In this document: one piece after another, positions 55,466 through 64,000 of the stretch | Layout of the letters: each line of letters opens with the position of its first letter | Position numbering within the stretch: the stretch's first letter is position 1 | Assembly (NCBI GenBank): GCA_900542805.1 | Contig: UQOW01000002.1 | Coordinates: 48,959-112,958, forward strand | Reading direction: 5' to 3' | DNA: 64,000 nt | Source: an uncultured Sutterella sp. | GTDB lineage: Bacteria > Pseudomonadota > Gammaproteobacteria > Burkholderiales > Burkholderiaceae_F | Program-made: the position numbers and the translations under genes | Notes under the pieces: model-generated | Databases searched by the model: none | What the model saw: the letters and a program-made list of their open reading frames with translations, nothing else | Told to the model about the DNA's origin: nothing

Positions 55466-56404
55466 TTACTCCGTGGCAAATTGCGCGGCAATCGACTCGA
55501 TCGATTGCGCGTTTGAAGCGTTAAATAAGGTGATTCCTTTGAGCGTGCGCTTCGCAAGGCCCGTCAACGTGCGTCCCGGCCCGCATTCGACGATGTCGGT
55601 TACGCCGTTTTTAAGGAAAAAGTCTTGCGTTTTAACCCACTGAACCGGGTGTGAGACTTGCTCGGAAAGCGAGGTTATCACGTCTTGCTTTGTCGCTTTG
55701 ACCGAGCCGTCGATATTTGCGACAACCGGGGTTGCATCCGTATTGACGTCAAGCGTTTGCAGGGCGTCTTTAAGAACTCGGGAAACGGGTGTAAATAAGT
55801 CCGTGTGAAACGCCGCGGTAACCGGAAGATCGACGATGAGTTTTGCCCCGGCCTCTTTTAAAGCCTCTTTTGCACACTCGAAAGCTTGTCCCGTTCCGGC
55901 AATTACCGTCTGAAGCGGCGTATTAAAGTTAACCGGCTTAACAAACCCCGCATCTGTAAAACGAGAGCAAACCGAGTCAATCGTCTCGGCCGTAAGACCT
56001 AAAACAGCGGCCATGTGACCGGGGTGCAGCGCGGCAATTTTCTGCATGCGTTCGGCACGTAGGCGCACAAGTTTAACGGTATCGGCAAAGGAAAGAAGGC
56101 CCGAGGCGGCACAGGCTGCGAATTCTCCGAGACTGTGACCGGCAAAGTAGGTCGGAACGAGGTCCGTTTTTTCAACAAGCGCCCGATAGATGGCCACGCA
56201 AGAGACAACAAGAGCCGGTTGCGTGTGGACCGTTTGATTTAAAAGATCTTGAGGGCCTCGGGCAATAATCTCGGAAATCGAGTGTCCGAGAATCGAGTCA
56301 GCCTCATCGAGAGTTTCTCGGACCGAGGGCCTGTCTTCTAAGCCCGACAGCATGCCGACGCACTGACTCCCTTGTCCGGGAAAAACGACTGCGATTTTTC
56401 TCAT
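55466..56404 (-). CDS. fabD: malonyl-CoA:ACP transacylase
   Basis: 312 residues from MRKIAVVFPGQGSQCVGML. GHSLGEFAA holds the catalytic Ser (about 92). VTAAFHTDLFTPV has the second catalytic His. The frame above 56404 is not conserved. It loads malonyl on ACP. Confidence 0.96.
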   Translation of the reverse strand: MRKIAVVFPGQGSQCVGMLSGLEDRPSVRETLDEADSILGHSISEIIARGPQDLLNQTVHTQPALVVSCVAIYRALVEKTDLVPTYFAGHSLGEFAACAASGLLSFADTVKLVRLRAERMQKIAALHPGHMAAVLGLTAETIDSVCSRFTDAGFVKPVNFNTPLQTVIAGTGQAFECAKEALKEAGAKLIVDLPVTAAFHTDLFTPVSRVLKDALQTLDVNTDATPVVANIDGSVKATKQDVITSLSEQVSHPVQWVKTQDFFLKNGVTDIVECGPGRTLTGLAKRTLKGITLFNASNAQSIESIAAQFATE

Positions 56405-56484
56405 TGTGTATCCTCGGATGTCTCGTCGGTTTGCGTTGCCGACTTCTTCTTGTGAAGACGATTCGGTAAAAACGCCAGGCAACA

Positions 56485-56545
56485 AAAAAAGTCGCCTCAC
56501 ATGTGTCTATTCTAAAAGAATACAACACGCCCGAAGGCGACTTAA
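56485..56545 (-). terminator. terminator after rpmF
   Basis: On the minus strand AAGTCGCCT (arm 56535-56541) pairs with AGGCGACTT (arm 56491-56497), directly followed by a run of seven Ts. The loop of about 37 nt is unusually long. It separates rpmF from fabD. Confidence 0.6.
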
Positions 56546-56594
56546 TTTGTATTAATTTTCACGTGCTGTACGCGACGCGTACAGAGAACCGAAA

Positions 56595-56783
56595 TTACTT
56601 CTCGGTCGATTCTTTGTTCGCGACGACCTTCTTACCGCGGTAAAAACCCGTGGCAGAGATGTGATGGCGCAGGTGAACTTCACCGGTCGTTGCCTCAACG
56701 GCAACGGGCGGATTCGTCAGGGAATCGTGAGAACGATGGTTACCGCGACGGCTCGTGGATTTTTTATTTTGTTGAACAGCCAT
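56595..56783 (-). CDS. rpmF: 50S ribosomal protein L32
   Basis: 62 residues: MAVQQNKKSTSRRGNHRSHD, HHISATGFYRGKKVV. A normal-length bL32 with the usual basic start. It lacks the four Zn-binding cysteines (C-minus type). In most proteobacteria plsX and fabH follow; here fabD comes next. Confidence 0.96.
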   Translation of the reverse strand: MAVQQNKKSTSRRGNHRSHDSLTNPPVAVEATTGEVHLRHHISATGFYRGKKVVANKESTEK

Positions 56784-56977
56784 TTTTTACATACCCCCAC
56801 AAGGGTGAACTCTCATAAAGTGCGCCATTATATCTAAAAAAGACCTCTGAGGTGGCACCTTGTCAGGGGTTTGCCCTAAATTGACTGTCTTCTGTTGTTT
56901 TCAGGCTCTTTTCTATCACTGTTAAGCGGCATCGCACTCGTTTCCGTTGCCCTTTTGAACGTTGTTAGAATGTGCCT

Positions 56978-57057
56978 TTGCGTTAGGTGTATCGGATGTG
57001 TCCGATTGAGACAGAGCCTTTGAACCTGATCTGATTGATCTCAGCGGAGGGAAACGC
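56978..57057 (+). promoter_or_regulatory. TPP riboswitch (THI box) upstream of thiC
   Basis: The RNA has the conserved TPP core: TTGAGACAGAGCCTTTGAAC at 57006-57025, CTGATCTGATTGATCTCAGC and GGAGGGAAACG. The P1-P3 arms can form with GCGTTAGGTG on the left. It senses thiamine pyrophosphate and lowers thiC expression. The gap to the start codon is 62 nt and likely holds the switching structure. Confidence 0.9.
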
Positions 57058-57119
57058 GCGAAGTCTGTGAGACTGCCTGATTCTCGCATCGTGCACCTTC
57101 TGCCTTTTTGAGTGCGACG

Positions 57120-58895
57120 ATGACTGAAAACACGATTGCCATAACCCCGGATACCCCCTCCTCTTGCCCTTCTCGTGTCATTCGCATGACGGTGACGGGA
57201 GATACTTGCGGCGCCGTTCCGATGAAAGCCGTCTATCAAGCCGACTCGGCTTTGCCTGACGGAAAAAGCGAAGTCAATCCCCCTGTTTTCCTCTATGATA
57301 CTTCGGGGCCCTGGGGCGATCCCGATCGAAGCCCCGATTGTCGTGTCGGCCTAAATAAAAGACGCACTGCGTGGATAGAAAACCGGGGCGATATCGCTTT
57401 TAAGGAAAGCGCAACGCAGAACCTTCAAGAAAGCCCTTTATCAGGGCAAGTGCCTGTTTGTCGCGCCAAGGACGGCTGCCACCCGACGCAGCTTGCGTAT
57501 GCCAAAGCCGGGCTGATTACGCCTGAAATGGAATTTGCGTCTATTCGGGAAAATGTTAATCGTACGGCTTATATACAAAGTTTATCTCTTTTGTCATCGG
57601 AAAGCCGCGCGGCACTTTTGTCGCACCATGCTGCTAGCGCTCTTTCCTTTACGTGCCCGTCCGAGGTCACGCCCGAATTTGTTCGTGACGAGATTGCCGC
57701 GGGGCGAGCCGTTTTACCGGCTTCGATCAATCATCCGGAATCCGAACCGATGGTAATCGGTCGAGCGTTTCTCACGAAGGTCAATGCCAATATCGGCAAT
57801 TCCGCGTTAGCCTCCGATATTTCCCAAGAAGTCGAGAAACTGATTTGGGCCGTGCGCTGGGGCGCCGATACCGTCATGGACCTGTCGACGGGAAAAGCCA
57901 TCTGCGCAACGCGGGAAGCGATTCTTCGCAACAGTCCCGTGCCGATCGGAACCGTACCGCTTTATGAGGCCCTCGAAAAAGTGAACGGACATGCCGAGAA
58001 CCTTACGTGGGAGATTTTTCGCGACACGGTCATCGAGCAAGCCGAACAAGGCGTCGATTACATGACGATTCATGCAGGCGTAAGGCTCTCGTTTATTCCC
58101 CTTACGCAACGGCGCTTAACGGGTATTGTCTCGCGCGGAGGGTCGGTCATGGCCCTGTGGTGCATGCATCACAATACGGAAAATTTCATTTATACGCACT
58201 TTGACAAGCTCTGTGAAATCCTTGCCGCTTATGATGTGACTATCAGCTTGGGAGACGGCCTACGGCCCGGGTCCTTGCACGATGCGTGCGATGCAGCTCA
58301 GATGGCAGAACTGTCCGAACTCGGACGATTAGCTCGGCGCGCTCGTGCGCACGACGTGCAGGTTCTCATCGAAGGTCCGGGGCACATTCCCTTGCAACGC
58401 GTCGCAGAAAACGCATCGGCCCAAGAGGCTCTTTGCGATGCGGCACCCTTTTATACCTTAGGTCCGTTGGTCGAAGATTGTGCACCGGGGTACGACCACA
58501 TCACAAGTGCCGTCGGTGCGGCCGCAATCGGCGCACGCGGGACGGCGATGCTCTGCTACGTTACGCCCAAGGAACACTTGGGGTTGCCGAACAAAGACGA
58601 CGTGCGCGCCGGACTGATTGCCTACAAGATTGCCGCTCATGCCGCCGACCTAGCCAAGGGAGTTGCCGGCGCTCAAATTCGCGACAATGCCATGAGTAAG
58701 GCGCGGTTTGAGTTCCGTTGGCTCGATCAATTTAACCTGGCCTTTGATAGCGAAACGGCACGCGCCTACCACGATGCGACTTTGAGTAAAGAGAGCATGA
58801 AGGGCGCACATTTTTGTTCGATGTGCGGACCGAAGTTTTGCGCGATGCGCATCACGCAGGAGGTGCGCGCCTGGTGCCGGAAAAAAGGACTCTAA
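57120..58895 (+). CDS. thiC: phosphomethylpyrimidine synthase ThiC
   Basis: 591 residues from ATG 57120. ThiC domain: PPVFLYDTSGPWGDPD, VYQADS and the end GAHFCSMCGPKFCAMRI, where C566, C569 and C574 bind the radical-SAM [4Fe-4S] cluster. It turns aminoimidazole ribotide into HMP-P for thiamine. The preceding TPP riboswitch fits. Convergent with yggS (1 bp apart). Confidence 0.97.
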   Translation: MTENTIAITPDTPSSCPSRVIRMTVTGDTCGAVPMKAVYQADSALPDGKSEVNPPVFLYDTSGPWGDPDRSPDCRVGLNKRRTAWIENRGDIAFKESATQNLQESPLSGQVPVCRAKDGCHPTQLAYAKAGLITPEMEFASIRENVNRTAYIQSLSLLSSESRAALLSHHAASALSFTCPSEVTPEFVRDEIAAGRAVLPASINHPESEPMVIGRAFLTKVNANIGNSALASDISQEVEKLIWAVRWGADTVMDLSTGKAICATREAILRNSPVPIGTVPLYEALEKVNGHAENLTWEIFRDTVIEQAEQGVDYMTIHAGVRLSFIPLTQRRLTGIVSRGGSVMALWCMHHNTENFIYTHFDKLCEILAAYDVTISLGDGLRPGSLHDACDAAQMAELSELGRLARRARAHDVQVLIEGPGHIPLQRVAENASAQEALCDAAPFYTLGPLVEDCAPGYDHITSAVGAAAIGARGTAMLCYVTPKEHLGLPNKDDVRAGLIAYKIAAHAADLAKGVAGAQIRDNAMSKARFEFRWLDQFNLAFDSETARAYHDATLSKESMKGAHFCSMCGPKFCAMRITQEVRAWCRKKGL

Positions 58896-58896
58896 G

Positions 58897-59601
58897 TTAC
58901 TTGGCGCTGTAGTCGCGATGCCCGAAAATCGCCGTTCCGACACGAATTTCTGTGGAACCGGCTTCAAGGGCCTCTAAGTGATCGGCGCTCATACCCATTG
59001 AAAGTGTGTCGAATTCGTAACGGTCGCGAAGTGATTCGTACAGGGCGCGCATATCACGCAAGGGTTTGATTTTTCCTTCGCGAGTATCGGCGGGCGCAGG
59101 AATTGCCATAAGACCCCGTAGTTTTAACCGGTCCAGTCCTTGCACAACGTCGCAAAGCGCCGGAACATCTTTCGGCAGAACGCCGGATTTACTTGCCTCG
59201 CCGTCGATATTGACTTCGATAAGGACGTTGAGTTTTCCCAGAGCCTCGGGTCTTTGCTCGTTTAAGCGCCGGGCAATTTTTTCGCGATTGAGGCTTTCGA
59301 CCCAGTCAAAGTGCTCGGCAATGGGTCGCGTTTTATTGGCTTGTACCGGTCCGATAAAGTGCCAGACCAGCGGGAGTTCCGCGTGATTTTCTCGAAACCA
59401 ATCGACTTTTTCGCAGCCTTCCTGGGCGTAGTTTTCGCCGAAAGACCGCTGCCCGGCTTGTGCGGCAATGAGCACGGCTTCTTTGGGAAAGGTCTTACTG
59501 ACGGCAAGTAATGTGATGCGCTTTTCAAGTTTCGGCGCGTTTTCGATTTCATTTAAAAGCGCAGCAAGACGCTCTTGGATTCCCGGAATGAATGTACTCA
59601 C
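58897..59601 (-). CDS. yggS: YggS-family PLP homeostasis protein
   Basis: 234 residues. ITLLAVSKTFPKEAVLIAAQAGQRSFGENYAQE carries the PLP-binding Lys 34. WHFIGPVQANKTRPI, VEVNIDGEASKSGVL (seen as IEVNIDGEASKSGV), LSMGMSADHLEALEAGSTEIRVGTAIFG complete the signature. It binds PLP without known enzyme activity and balances B6 pools. It is downstream of murJ in the same direction (11 bp apart). Confidence 0.95.
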   Translation of the reverse strand: MSTFIPGIQERLAALLNEIENAPKLEKRITLLAVSKTFPKEAVLIAAQAGQRSFGENYAQEGCEKVDWFRENHAELPLVWHFIGPVQANKTRPIAEHFDWVESLNREKIARRLNEQRPEALGKLNVLIEVNIDGEASKSGVLPKDVPALCDVVQGLDRLKLRGLMAIPAPADTREGKIKPLRDMRALYESLRDRYEFDTLSMGMSADHLEALEAGSTEIRVGTAIFGHRDYSAK

Positions 59602-59612
59602 AAATAACCTCT

Positions 59613-61166
59613 TTAATTTTGACGCGCCGCATGTTTAAGCTCCTGAGCTCTCCATCCGAGTAGCCACAAAAGAGCAAAGTAAACCAAGGCAGCTGATCCG
59701 ATAATCCCGAGGACATACACAAGGCGCATCTCCCAGGCATTTTGCATTGCGACCCAATCGGTTCCCGTTTGAATCCAAGACAAAAAGAAGGCCATGGCAC
59801 CCGCGGCAACCAGCGTGCGAGCGATGTAACGGACCCAGCCGTCGACGGGTGTATACCAGGTGCGCTTCGCAAGGATAGCCAGCAGAACCAAAGCGTTAAA
59901 GCATGACCCGAGTGCCACTGATATCGCCAGGCCTGCGTGAGCAAAAAGCGGCACGGTCACGATGTTCAAACTTTGGATGAAGACGACGGAAAGGATGGCA
60001 ACAACCATGGGCGTTTTAATATCTTTTCGGGCATAAAACGCGGGGGCAATAATTTTGATGCCGATGAGGCCGATCATCCCGACGGCATATCCGCGGACGG
60101 CCACCGAGGTTTGTGCTACATCGAGCGCCGTAAAGTTTTTCCCCTGAAAGAGCACGGATGAAAGCCCATCGGCTAAAAACCCCAAACCGACCGCCGCCGG
60201 AACGGCTAGAAGAAAGACCACTTTAAGGCCCGTATCGAGAAGGTCTTGATAGACGGCGGTATCCCCTCTTGCATACGCTCGTGAAAGACTCGGCAAGAGA
60301 ACTGAGCCGAGCGCAACACCGAGGAGCGCCGTCGGAAACTCCATGAGGCGATCGGCGTAGCTCAGCCACGTCACGGACCCTTCGATGAGACGCGAGGCGA
60401 TATTGGTGTTAATTAAAATCGAAATCGGAGCGACGGCAACGCCGACAATTGCTGGAACCATAAGGCGCAACATCTTTGTAACGGCTTTATCGCGCACGGC
60501 GCTTTTCACAGATGCAAAACGCGGCATAAGGCGCATGCGCTTTAATTGCACCAGTTGTGTCGCAAGTTGCAAAACTCCGCCGACGAGAACGGCAAAAGCC
60601 AACGCCCACACGGGCGCGTCAAGGTGTTCGCTCACGAAAACAATAAAGACGATAAAGCTTACATTCAGAAGAACGGGCGTAAAAGCCGGGATGGCAAAGT
60701 GGCGCCAGGTATTGAGTACGGCCGCCGCAAGGGCCACCAGGCTCATAAAAATAATGTACGGGAACATAAAGCGCGTGAGCGCCACCGCAAGATCAAACGT
60801 CGTCGGGGTCTTGGCAAAACCTGTGGCAATGATCCACACGACGGCGGGCGCCGAGAGGACCCCGAGGACACTGGCAAGAAAGACCGCGAGTGCCAGGAGC
60901 GTAAAGACGTGATTGATGAATTCTTCCGTGCGCGAAGGACTCTCTTTTTCTTTGACCTGTGAGAGCATCGGCACGAAGACTTGCGAAAATGCGCCTTCGG
61001 CAAAAAGCCGACGCAAGAGATTGGGGATACGAAACGCCACGTAAAAGGCATCGGTTGCGGCACAGACGCCGAAATACCGAGCGATGAGCATGTCACGGAT
61101 CAGTCCCGTGACACGAGAAAGCATCGTAAAGGCGGAAACCGTAGCCGCCGAACGCAGTATGGACAT
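59613..61166 (-). CDS. murJ: lipid II flippase MurJ
   Basis: 517 residues with about fourteen hydrophobic segments. MVF/MOP motifs: AATVSAFTMLSRVTGLIRDMLIARYFG, AFRIPNLLRRLFAEGAFSQVFVPMLS (the Arg-Arg-Leu-Phe-Ala-Glu-Gly-Ala-Phe signature) and ALLGVALGSVLLPSLSRAYA. It moves lipid II across the inner membrane for peptidoglycan synthesis. Confidence 0.96.
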   Translation of the reverse strand: MSILRSAATVSAFTMLSRVTGLIRDMLIARYFGVCAATDAFYVAFRIPNLLRRLFAEGAFSQVFVPMLSQVKEKESPSRTEEFINHVFTLLALAVFLASVLGVLSAPAVVWIIATGFAKTPTTFDLAVALTRFMFPYIIFMSLVALAAAVLNTWRHFAIPAFTPVLLNVSFIVFIVFVSEHLDAPVWALAFAVLVGGVLQLATQLVQLKRMRLMPRFASVKSAVRDKAVTKMLRLMVPAIVGVAVAPISILINTNIASRLIEGSVTWLSYADRLMEFPTALLGVALGSVLLPSLSRAYARGDTAVYQDLLDTGLKVVFLLAVPAAVGLGFLADGLSSVLFQGKNFTALDVAQTSVAVRGYAVGMIGLIGIKIIAPAFYARKDIKTPMVVAILSVVFIQSLNIVTVPLFAHAGLAISVALGSCFNALVLLAILAKRTWYTPVDGWVRYIARTLVAAGAMAFFLSWIQTGTDWVAMQNAWEMRLVYVLGIIGSAALVYFALLWLLGWRAQELKHAARQN

Positions 61167-61195
61167 GAGGCGTCTTGTCTTATCGTGGGTTTTTC

Positions 61196-61224
61196 TTGTC
61201 GCGACGCCGTGTTTTTGTTAAAAT
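61196..61224 (+). promoter_or_regulatory. probable rpsT promoter
   Basis: TTGTCG (61196-61201), 17 bp, TAAAAT (61219-61224), in the divergent gap between murJ and rpsT. A 5' leader of about 165 nt would result. Confidence 0.65.
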
Positions 61225-61396
61225 ACGGCGCTTTTCGAAAATCGGGGCGAAATGTTTCGCCCTCTTTCTTTTCGGTAAGCGACATTGTAAACATATACCG
61301 GCCGAGCCCACGGCTGATTAATGCGAGGGGCGTACCGGAAACAAACTTAAACCGGGTGCTTGCCCTTTTCAAGCATTTATTTTTAGGAATACCTAA

Positions 61397-61660
61397 ATGG
61401 CTAATACAAAACAAGCTCGCAAACGTGCCCGTCAGGCCGTTGCCCGCAACCAGCATCTTTCTGCGCAGCGTACGCAGTACCGTACCGCCGTCAAGAGCGT
61501 CCGTAAGGCGATTTTGGCCGGTGACAAGGTCGCTGCGACCGAAACCTTCAAGAAGGCGCAGTGCTTGGTCGACGCAATGTGCTCCAAGGGTGCTCTGCAC
61601 AAGAACGCCGCCGCGCGTCACAAGAGCCGTTTGAGCGCTGCGATCAAAGCGATGGCTTAA
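61397..61660 (+). CDS. rpsT: 30S ribosomal protein S20
   Basis: 87 residues: MANTKQARKRARQAVARNQHL... KNAAARHKSRLSAAIKAMA, a classic bS20 with basic helices and normal length. A single-gene unit with its own promoter and terminator. Confidence 0.97.
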   Translation: MANTKQARKRARQAVARNQHLSAQRTQYRTAVKSVRKAILAGDKVAATETFKKAQCLVDAMCSKGALHKNAAARHKSRLSAAIKAMA

Positions 61661-61719
61661 TGCCTCATGAGCTTTTCCGTCTTCATCCCTCAGTGGGGGT
61701 GGATTAGCCGTTAAAGAGA

Positions 61720-61755
61720 AAACGCATCGACTGCTCCTCGATGCGTTTTTTCGTT
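61720..61755 (+). terminator. rpsT terminator
   Basis: AAACGCATCGA (61720-61730) pairs with TCGATGCGTTT (61738-61748), followed by TTTCG and further Ts. Confidence 0.88.
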
Positions 61756-61786
61756 TTAACTGTCTCTTATCGGCAGATACCTGACT

Positions 61787-62296
61787 ATGGATCGAATCCG
61801 ACGCCTTGCTTATGCAGCCGAATTTGCCGCCCTATTCGGTCTGGCTAGCTTTTTTGTCATTCCCGTCGGCCCCGTGCCGATTACCCTGCAGGTCCTTTTG
61901 ATTGCGTTCGCAGGTCTTTTTCTCGGTCCTCGTACGGCTCTTTCGGCGGTGATTCTTTATCTCCTTGCCGGTGCCGTAGGGCTTCCGATTTTTGCCGGCG
62001 GCAAAGCCGGTCTCGGCGTTCTTTTCGGCCCCTCGGGCGGGTATCTTGTCGGATTTCTTTTCTTAGCATTCATTGCGGGTCTTGCGCGCAAAACCGGAAC
62101 CCTCGGGACCCTTGTCGGTCTCCTAGCGGCCGTCGCAGCCTGCCACGCCTGCGGCATAATCGGCATGAGTCTGACGCTCAATAAAACCCTCGTTCAGGCG
62201 TTTTACATGGATTTGGTTTTTGTGCCTGCAGACCTTGTGAAAGCCGCCTTAGCCTTTCTTTTCTGGCGCATGGTGCGTCATCGGTCTTCGGGATGA
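61787..62296 (+). CDS. bioY: biotin transporter substrate-binding subunit BioY
   Basis: 169 residues, six membrane segments. VPITLQVLLIAFAGLFLGPRTALSAVILYLLAGAVGLPIFAGGKAGLGVLFGPSGGYLVGF is the strongly conserved BioY core. It binds biotin in the membrane and works with the two genes that follow (4-bp overlap with bioM). Confidence 0.95.
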   Translation: MDRIRRLAYAAEFAALFGLASFFVIPVGPVPITLQVLLIAFAGLFLGPRTALSAVILYLLAGAVGLPIFAGGKAGLGVLFGPSGGYLVGFLFLAFIAGLARKTGTLGTLVGLLAAVAACHACGIIGMSLTLNKTLVQAFYMDLVFVPADLVKAALAFLFWRMVRHRSSG

Positions 62297-62940
62297 TTAC
62301 GGTTTCCGGTTTATCCGTTCGGCATTTAAGGGATGTCTCGCTGACGGTTCCCCAAGGGGCTCTGACACTTGTGCTCGGTGCGAACGGATCGGGAAAAAGT
62401 ACGCTTTTGTCAACCGTTGCCGGAGTGGTTGCCCCCGAAAAAGGGTCGGTCACGACGTCCTCGCGCCCCAATATGCTCATGCAAGAGTCCGAGTATGTGC
62501 TTTTCGGGCAAACGCCTTTAGAAGAGCTCCTTCTTTCCTATCCGAATCCCGATGACAGGTTGATCGATTGCGCTCGGGACGTTTTATGTCGCTACGGAAT
62601 AAATCCCGAAGGCGCCGTTGCCACACTGTCTTTCGGGCAAAAGCGAAAGCTTGCGCTCCTTACGACGCTTTTCCCGCCCTCGGACGTTCTTCTTCTCGAT
62701 GAGCCGACAGCAGGCCTTGACTGTCCATCGGTAAAAGAACTCATCGCAACCCTTATGGATTTTCGTGCCGGTTGCAGCCTCTTAATTGCAACGCACGACG
62801 TGCGGCCGTTCCTTTCTCTTTTAAAAGACGGGGATTCATTCCTTTTTCTTTACCGTGGGAAAGCTTGCCTCTACTCGACCCTAGATGAGGCCCGCAAGGC
62901 TCTTTCCTCTCACCCCGAGTACGGGCTTTTTCCCTTTTAA
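62293..62940 (+). CDS. bioM: biotin ECF transporter ATPase BioM
   Basis: 215 residues. Walker A VLGANGSGKST at about 31-41, signature TLSFGQKRKLALL, Walker B VLLLDEPTAGLD and switch His in IATHDV. It powers BioY/BioN. It is compact and typical of EcfA/BioM. Confidence 0.94.
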   Translation: MITVSGLSVRHLRDVSLTVPQGALTLVLGANGSGKSTLLSTVAGVVAPEKGSVTTSSRPNMLMQESEYVLFGQTPLEELLLSYPNPDDRLIDCARDVLCRYGINPEGAVATLSFGQKRKLALLTTLFPPSDVLLLDEPTAGLDCPSVKELIATLMDFRAGCSLLIATHDVRPFLSLLKDGDSFLFLYRGKACLYSTLDEARKALSSHPEYGLFPF

Positions 62941-62945
62941 AAACC

Positions 62946-63644
62946 ATGGCACACGAGAAAAATCTCATTTGCTTGGTCTTTTTTTTACCGACGGGATTGC
63001 TTTTATGGCATTTTCCGGCGCCTGTTCTTGCGGCGTTCTCTCTGCTCTCGCTCGGATTCTTTCTTGCGCGCTACGGGATTCTGGCGTTTTTGACGTTCCT
63101 CAAAACCTGGGGCATTTTTGCGCTTTTTTGGGCGGCGTTTTCGCTTGCCGCATCGCTTACCGCCTCCGAGAACACCATGGAAATCAGCGCCTTGATTGCG
63201 GCCGTGCTTTTCACGCATCTTTTGACGCTTTTTCTCTGGACTACGGTTTTAGTTAAAGAAACAACTCCGGCAGGTCTAGCCGATGCCCTTGCCGTCCTTT
63301 TAAGGCCGGTACTCGGAGCGAAAGCTGCCGATGTGCGCACGGGCTTACTTTTGACGGCTGCCTCGTTTGCTCGGAAAAAAGAGGTTTTTAAGCGAGTTTC
63401 TTGCGCAGTGGATCTTAGGTTTCACGACAAAAGCCGTTTTTCCCGCTTAAAGTTCCTCTTAATCGGACTCCTACAAACGTTAGAGCGCGATGCAGCCGGA
63501 CACGCCGAGGGCTTCTGTCTTCGGCGTCTTGATAACTCGAGTCGCCTTAATGCCCTACCTAGCCCTACGCATCGCGTTTATGTCGTGTTGTTCGCCGTCC
63601 TTCTTTCGGAGCTTGCAGCCGTTTACGCGATGACGTTTTTCTAG
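62946..63644 (+). CDS. bioN: biotin ECF transporter T component BioN
   Basis: 232 residues with about five membrane segments in the first two thirds. EcfT-type arginine motifs occur at the end (GHAEGFCLRRLDN), preceded by a helix LRPVLGAKAADVRTGLLLTAASFARKKEVFKRV. It couples the ATPase to BioY. The order bioY-bioM-bioN makes a complete biotin uptake operon. Confidence 0.9.
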   Translation: MAHEKNLICLVFFLPTGLLLWHFPAPVLAAFSLLSLGFFLARYGILAFLTFLKTWGIFALFWAAFSLAASLTASENTMEISALIAAVLFTHLLTLFLWTTVLVKETTPAGLADALAVLLRPVLGAKAADVRTGLLLTAASFARKKEVFKRVSCAVDLRFHDKSRFSRLKFLLIGLLQTLERDAAGHAEGFCLRRLDNSSRLNALPSPTHRVYVVLFAVLLSELAAVYAMTFF

Positions 63645-64000
63645 CGTCCCTTGATTGGCGAGAGGTCGGTAAGACGAATCTCTTCCGTCGGTTTCGCTGT
63701 AATCTCGGTTAGTCTTTATTTGTGTGCTTCTCTTTGAGATGATTGCAACGGTCCTTTCACGGGAAGTGCCGTAGAAACGTTGCAAAGCATTGCGGAAAAG
63801 GGATTGTTAATTGACGGTTTCTTCTACTAACTCTGCATAAAGCCGGATTGTGGCACGAATATCATCTCCGGCTTTATTCGGCCAGGCGCAAGCGCCGTTG
63901 ATTTGAGCATTACCGACAGCAGCGTAAAGCCCCGTCGTTCAGGGTGGGGATATAAGCCGCGCAAGCCAGGCGCAGACTTCATATAATGCCTTCATGTGGA
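63645..64000. other. right-edge non-coding region with an IS200/IS605-like end hairpin
   Basis: No intact gene. CCCCGTC-GTTCAG-GGTGGGG near 63931-63950, followed by ATATAAGCCGCG, looks like the hairpin found at ends of IS200/IS605-type elements next to tnpB. A further 11-bp inverted repeat (ATAAAGCCGGA 63837-63847, TCCGGCTTTAT 63867-63877) lies to its left. On the minus strand 63938-63807 an open frame of 44 codons (WPNKAGDDIRATIRLYAELV) ends in a stop. It could be the tail of a gene but has no start in view. Confidence 0.4.

Noticed and set aside
63807..63938. A 44-codon minus-strand frame at the right edge as a real gene
   Set aside because: It has no start in view and coincides with inverted repeats near an IS-like hairpin; kept only as part of the edge description.

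Overview
The window looks like a piece of a Gram-negative, anaerobe-adapted chromosome. LpxH, PpiA, TolC/HlyD and MurJ point to an outer membrane. An [FeFe] hydrogenase with a NuoF/GltD-type partner points to fermentative hydrogen metabolism. Gene content, a fused IspDF and a compact type II-C Cas9 would fit a gut betaproteobacterium of the Sutterellaceae type. That placement is an inference from gene content, not from a marker-gene comparison. Housekeeping genes use a moderately GC-rich code. Two accessory stretches, about 29.4-38 kb and 40.2-46.5 kb, are visibly richer in A+T and full of broken genes.

Layout. 1-2.8 kb: remnant of a DUF4143 ATPase, then a dCMP-deaminase-like gene next to a NERD-domain helicase. 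3-7.5 kb: a TRIC-type membrane protein, and convergent to it an [FeFe] hydrogenase plus a fused NuoF/GltD flavoprotein. 7.7-9.1 kb: IS110 and IS3-like debris. 9.4-14.2 kb: a complete type II-C CRISPR-Cas locus with six repeats, cas2, cas1, cas9 and a tracrRNA that I could place by its anti-repeat, promoter and terminator. 14.6-29.3 kb: housekeeping genes (phosphopantetheinyl transferase, ispDF, rnhB, AGCS symporter, tilS, accA, an AlkA-like glycosylase, cysS, two cyclophilins, lpxH, tatD, an ankyrin protein, a SIMPL protein).

29.4-46.5 kb is accessory. It holds two overlapping DUF262 genes, one carrying a DUF1524 nuclease domain (a probable GmrSD-like anti-phage module). It also holds a decayed metallophosphoesterase, a tandem AAA+ ATPase broken by two frameshifts, a WYL regulator, and a threonine aldolase. 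A DinJ antitoxin follows with a truncated YafQ, then a ParA/ribbon-helix-helix partition pair flanked by five copies of AGTATTAC, a frameshifted tyrosine recombinase, a beta-solenoid secreted protein and a transposase tail. It ends at a tRNA-Leu(UAA), a plausible integration site.

46.9-53 kb: TolC, HlyD and a double ABC-2 permease with no ATPase beside them, followed by a P-loop-less DUF4143-like protein. 53-56.8 kb: fatty-acid synthesis (fabF, acpP, fabG, fabD) and rpmF, without plsX or fabH. 57-64 kb: a TPP riboswitch and thiC, the PLP-homeostasis gene yggS, murJ, rpsT, the biotin ECF transporter bioY-bioM-bioN, and at the edge a hairpin resembling an IS200/IS605 end.

The best candidates for further attention are the self-contained compact Cas9 locus with promoters in its repeats, the DUF262 pair, the deaminase-helicase pair, the hydrogenase/flavoprotein-fusion pair, and the partition locus with its repeat operators.
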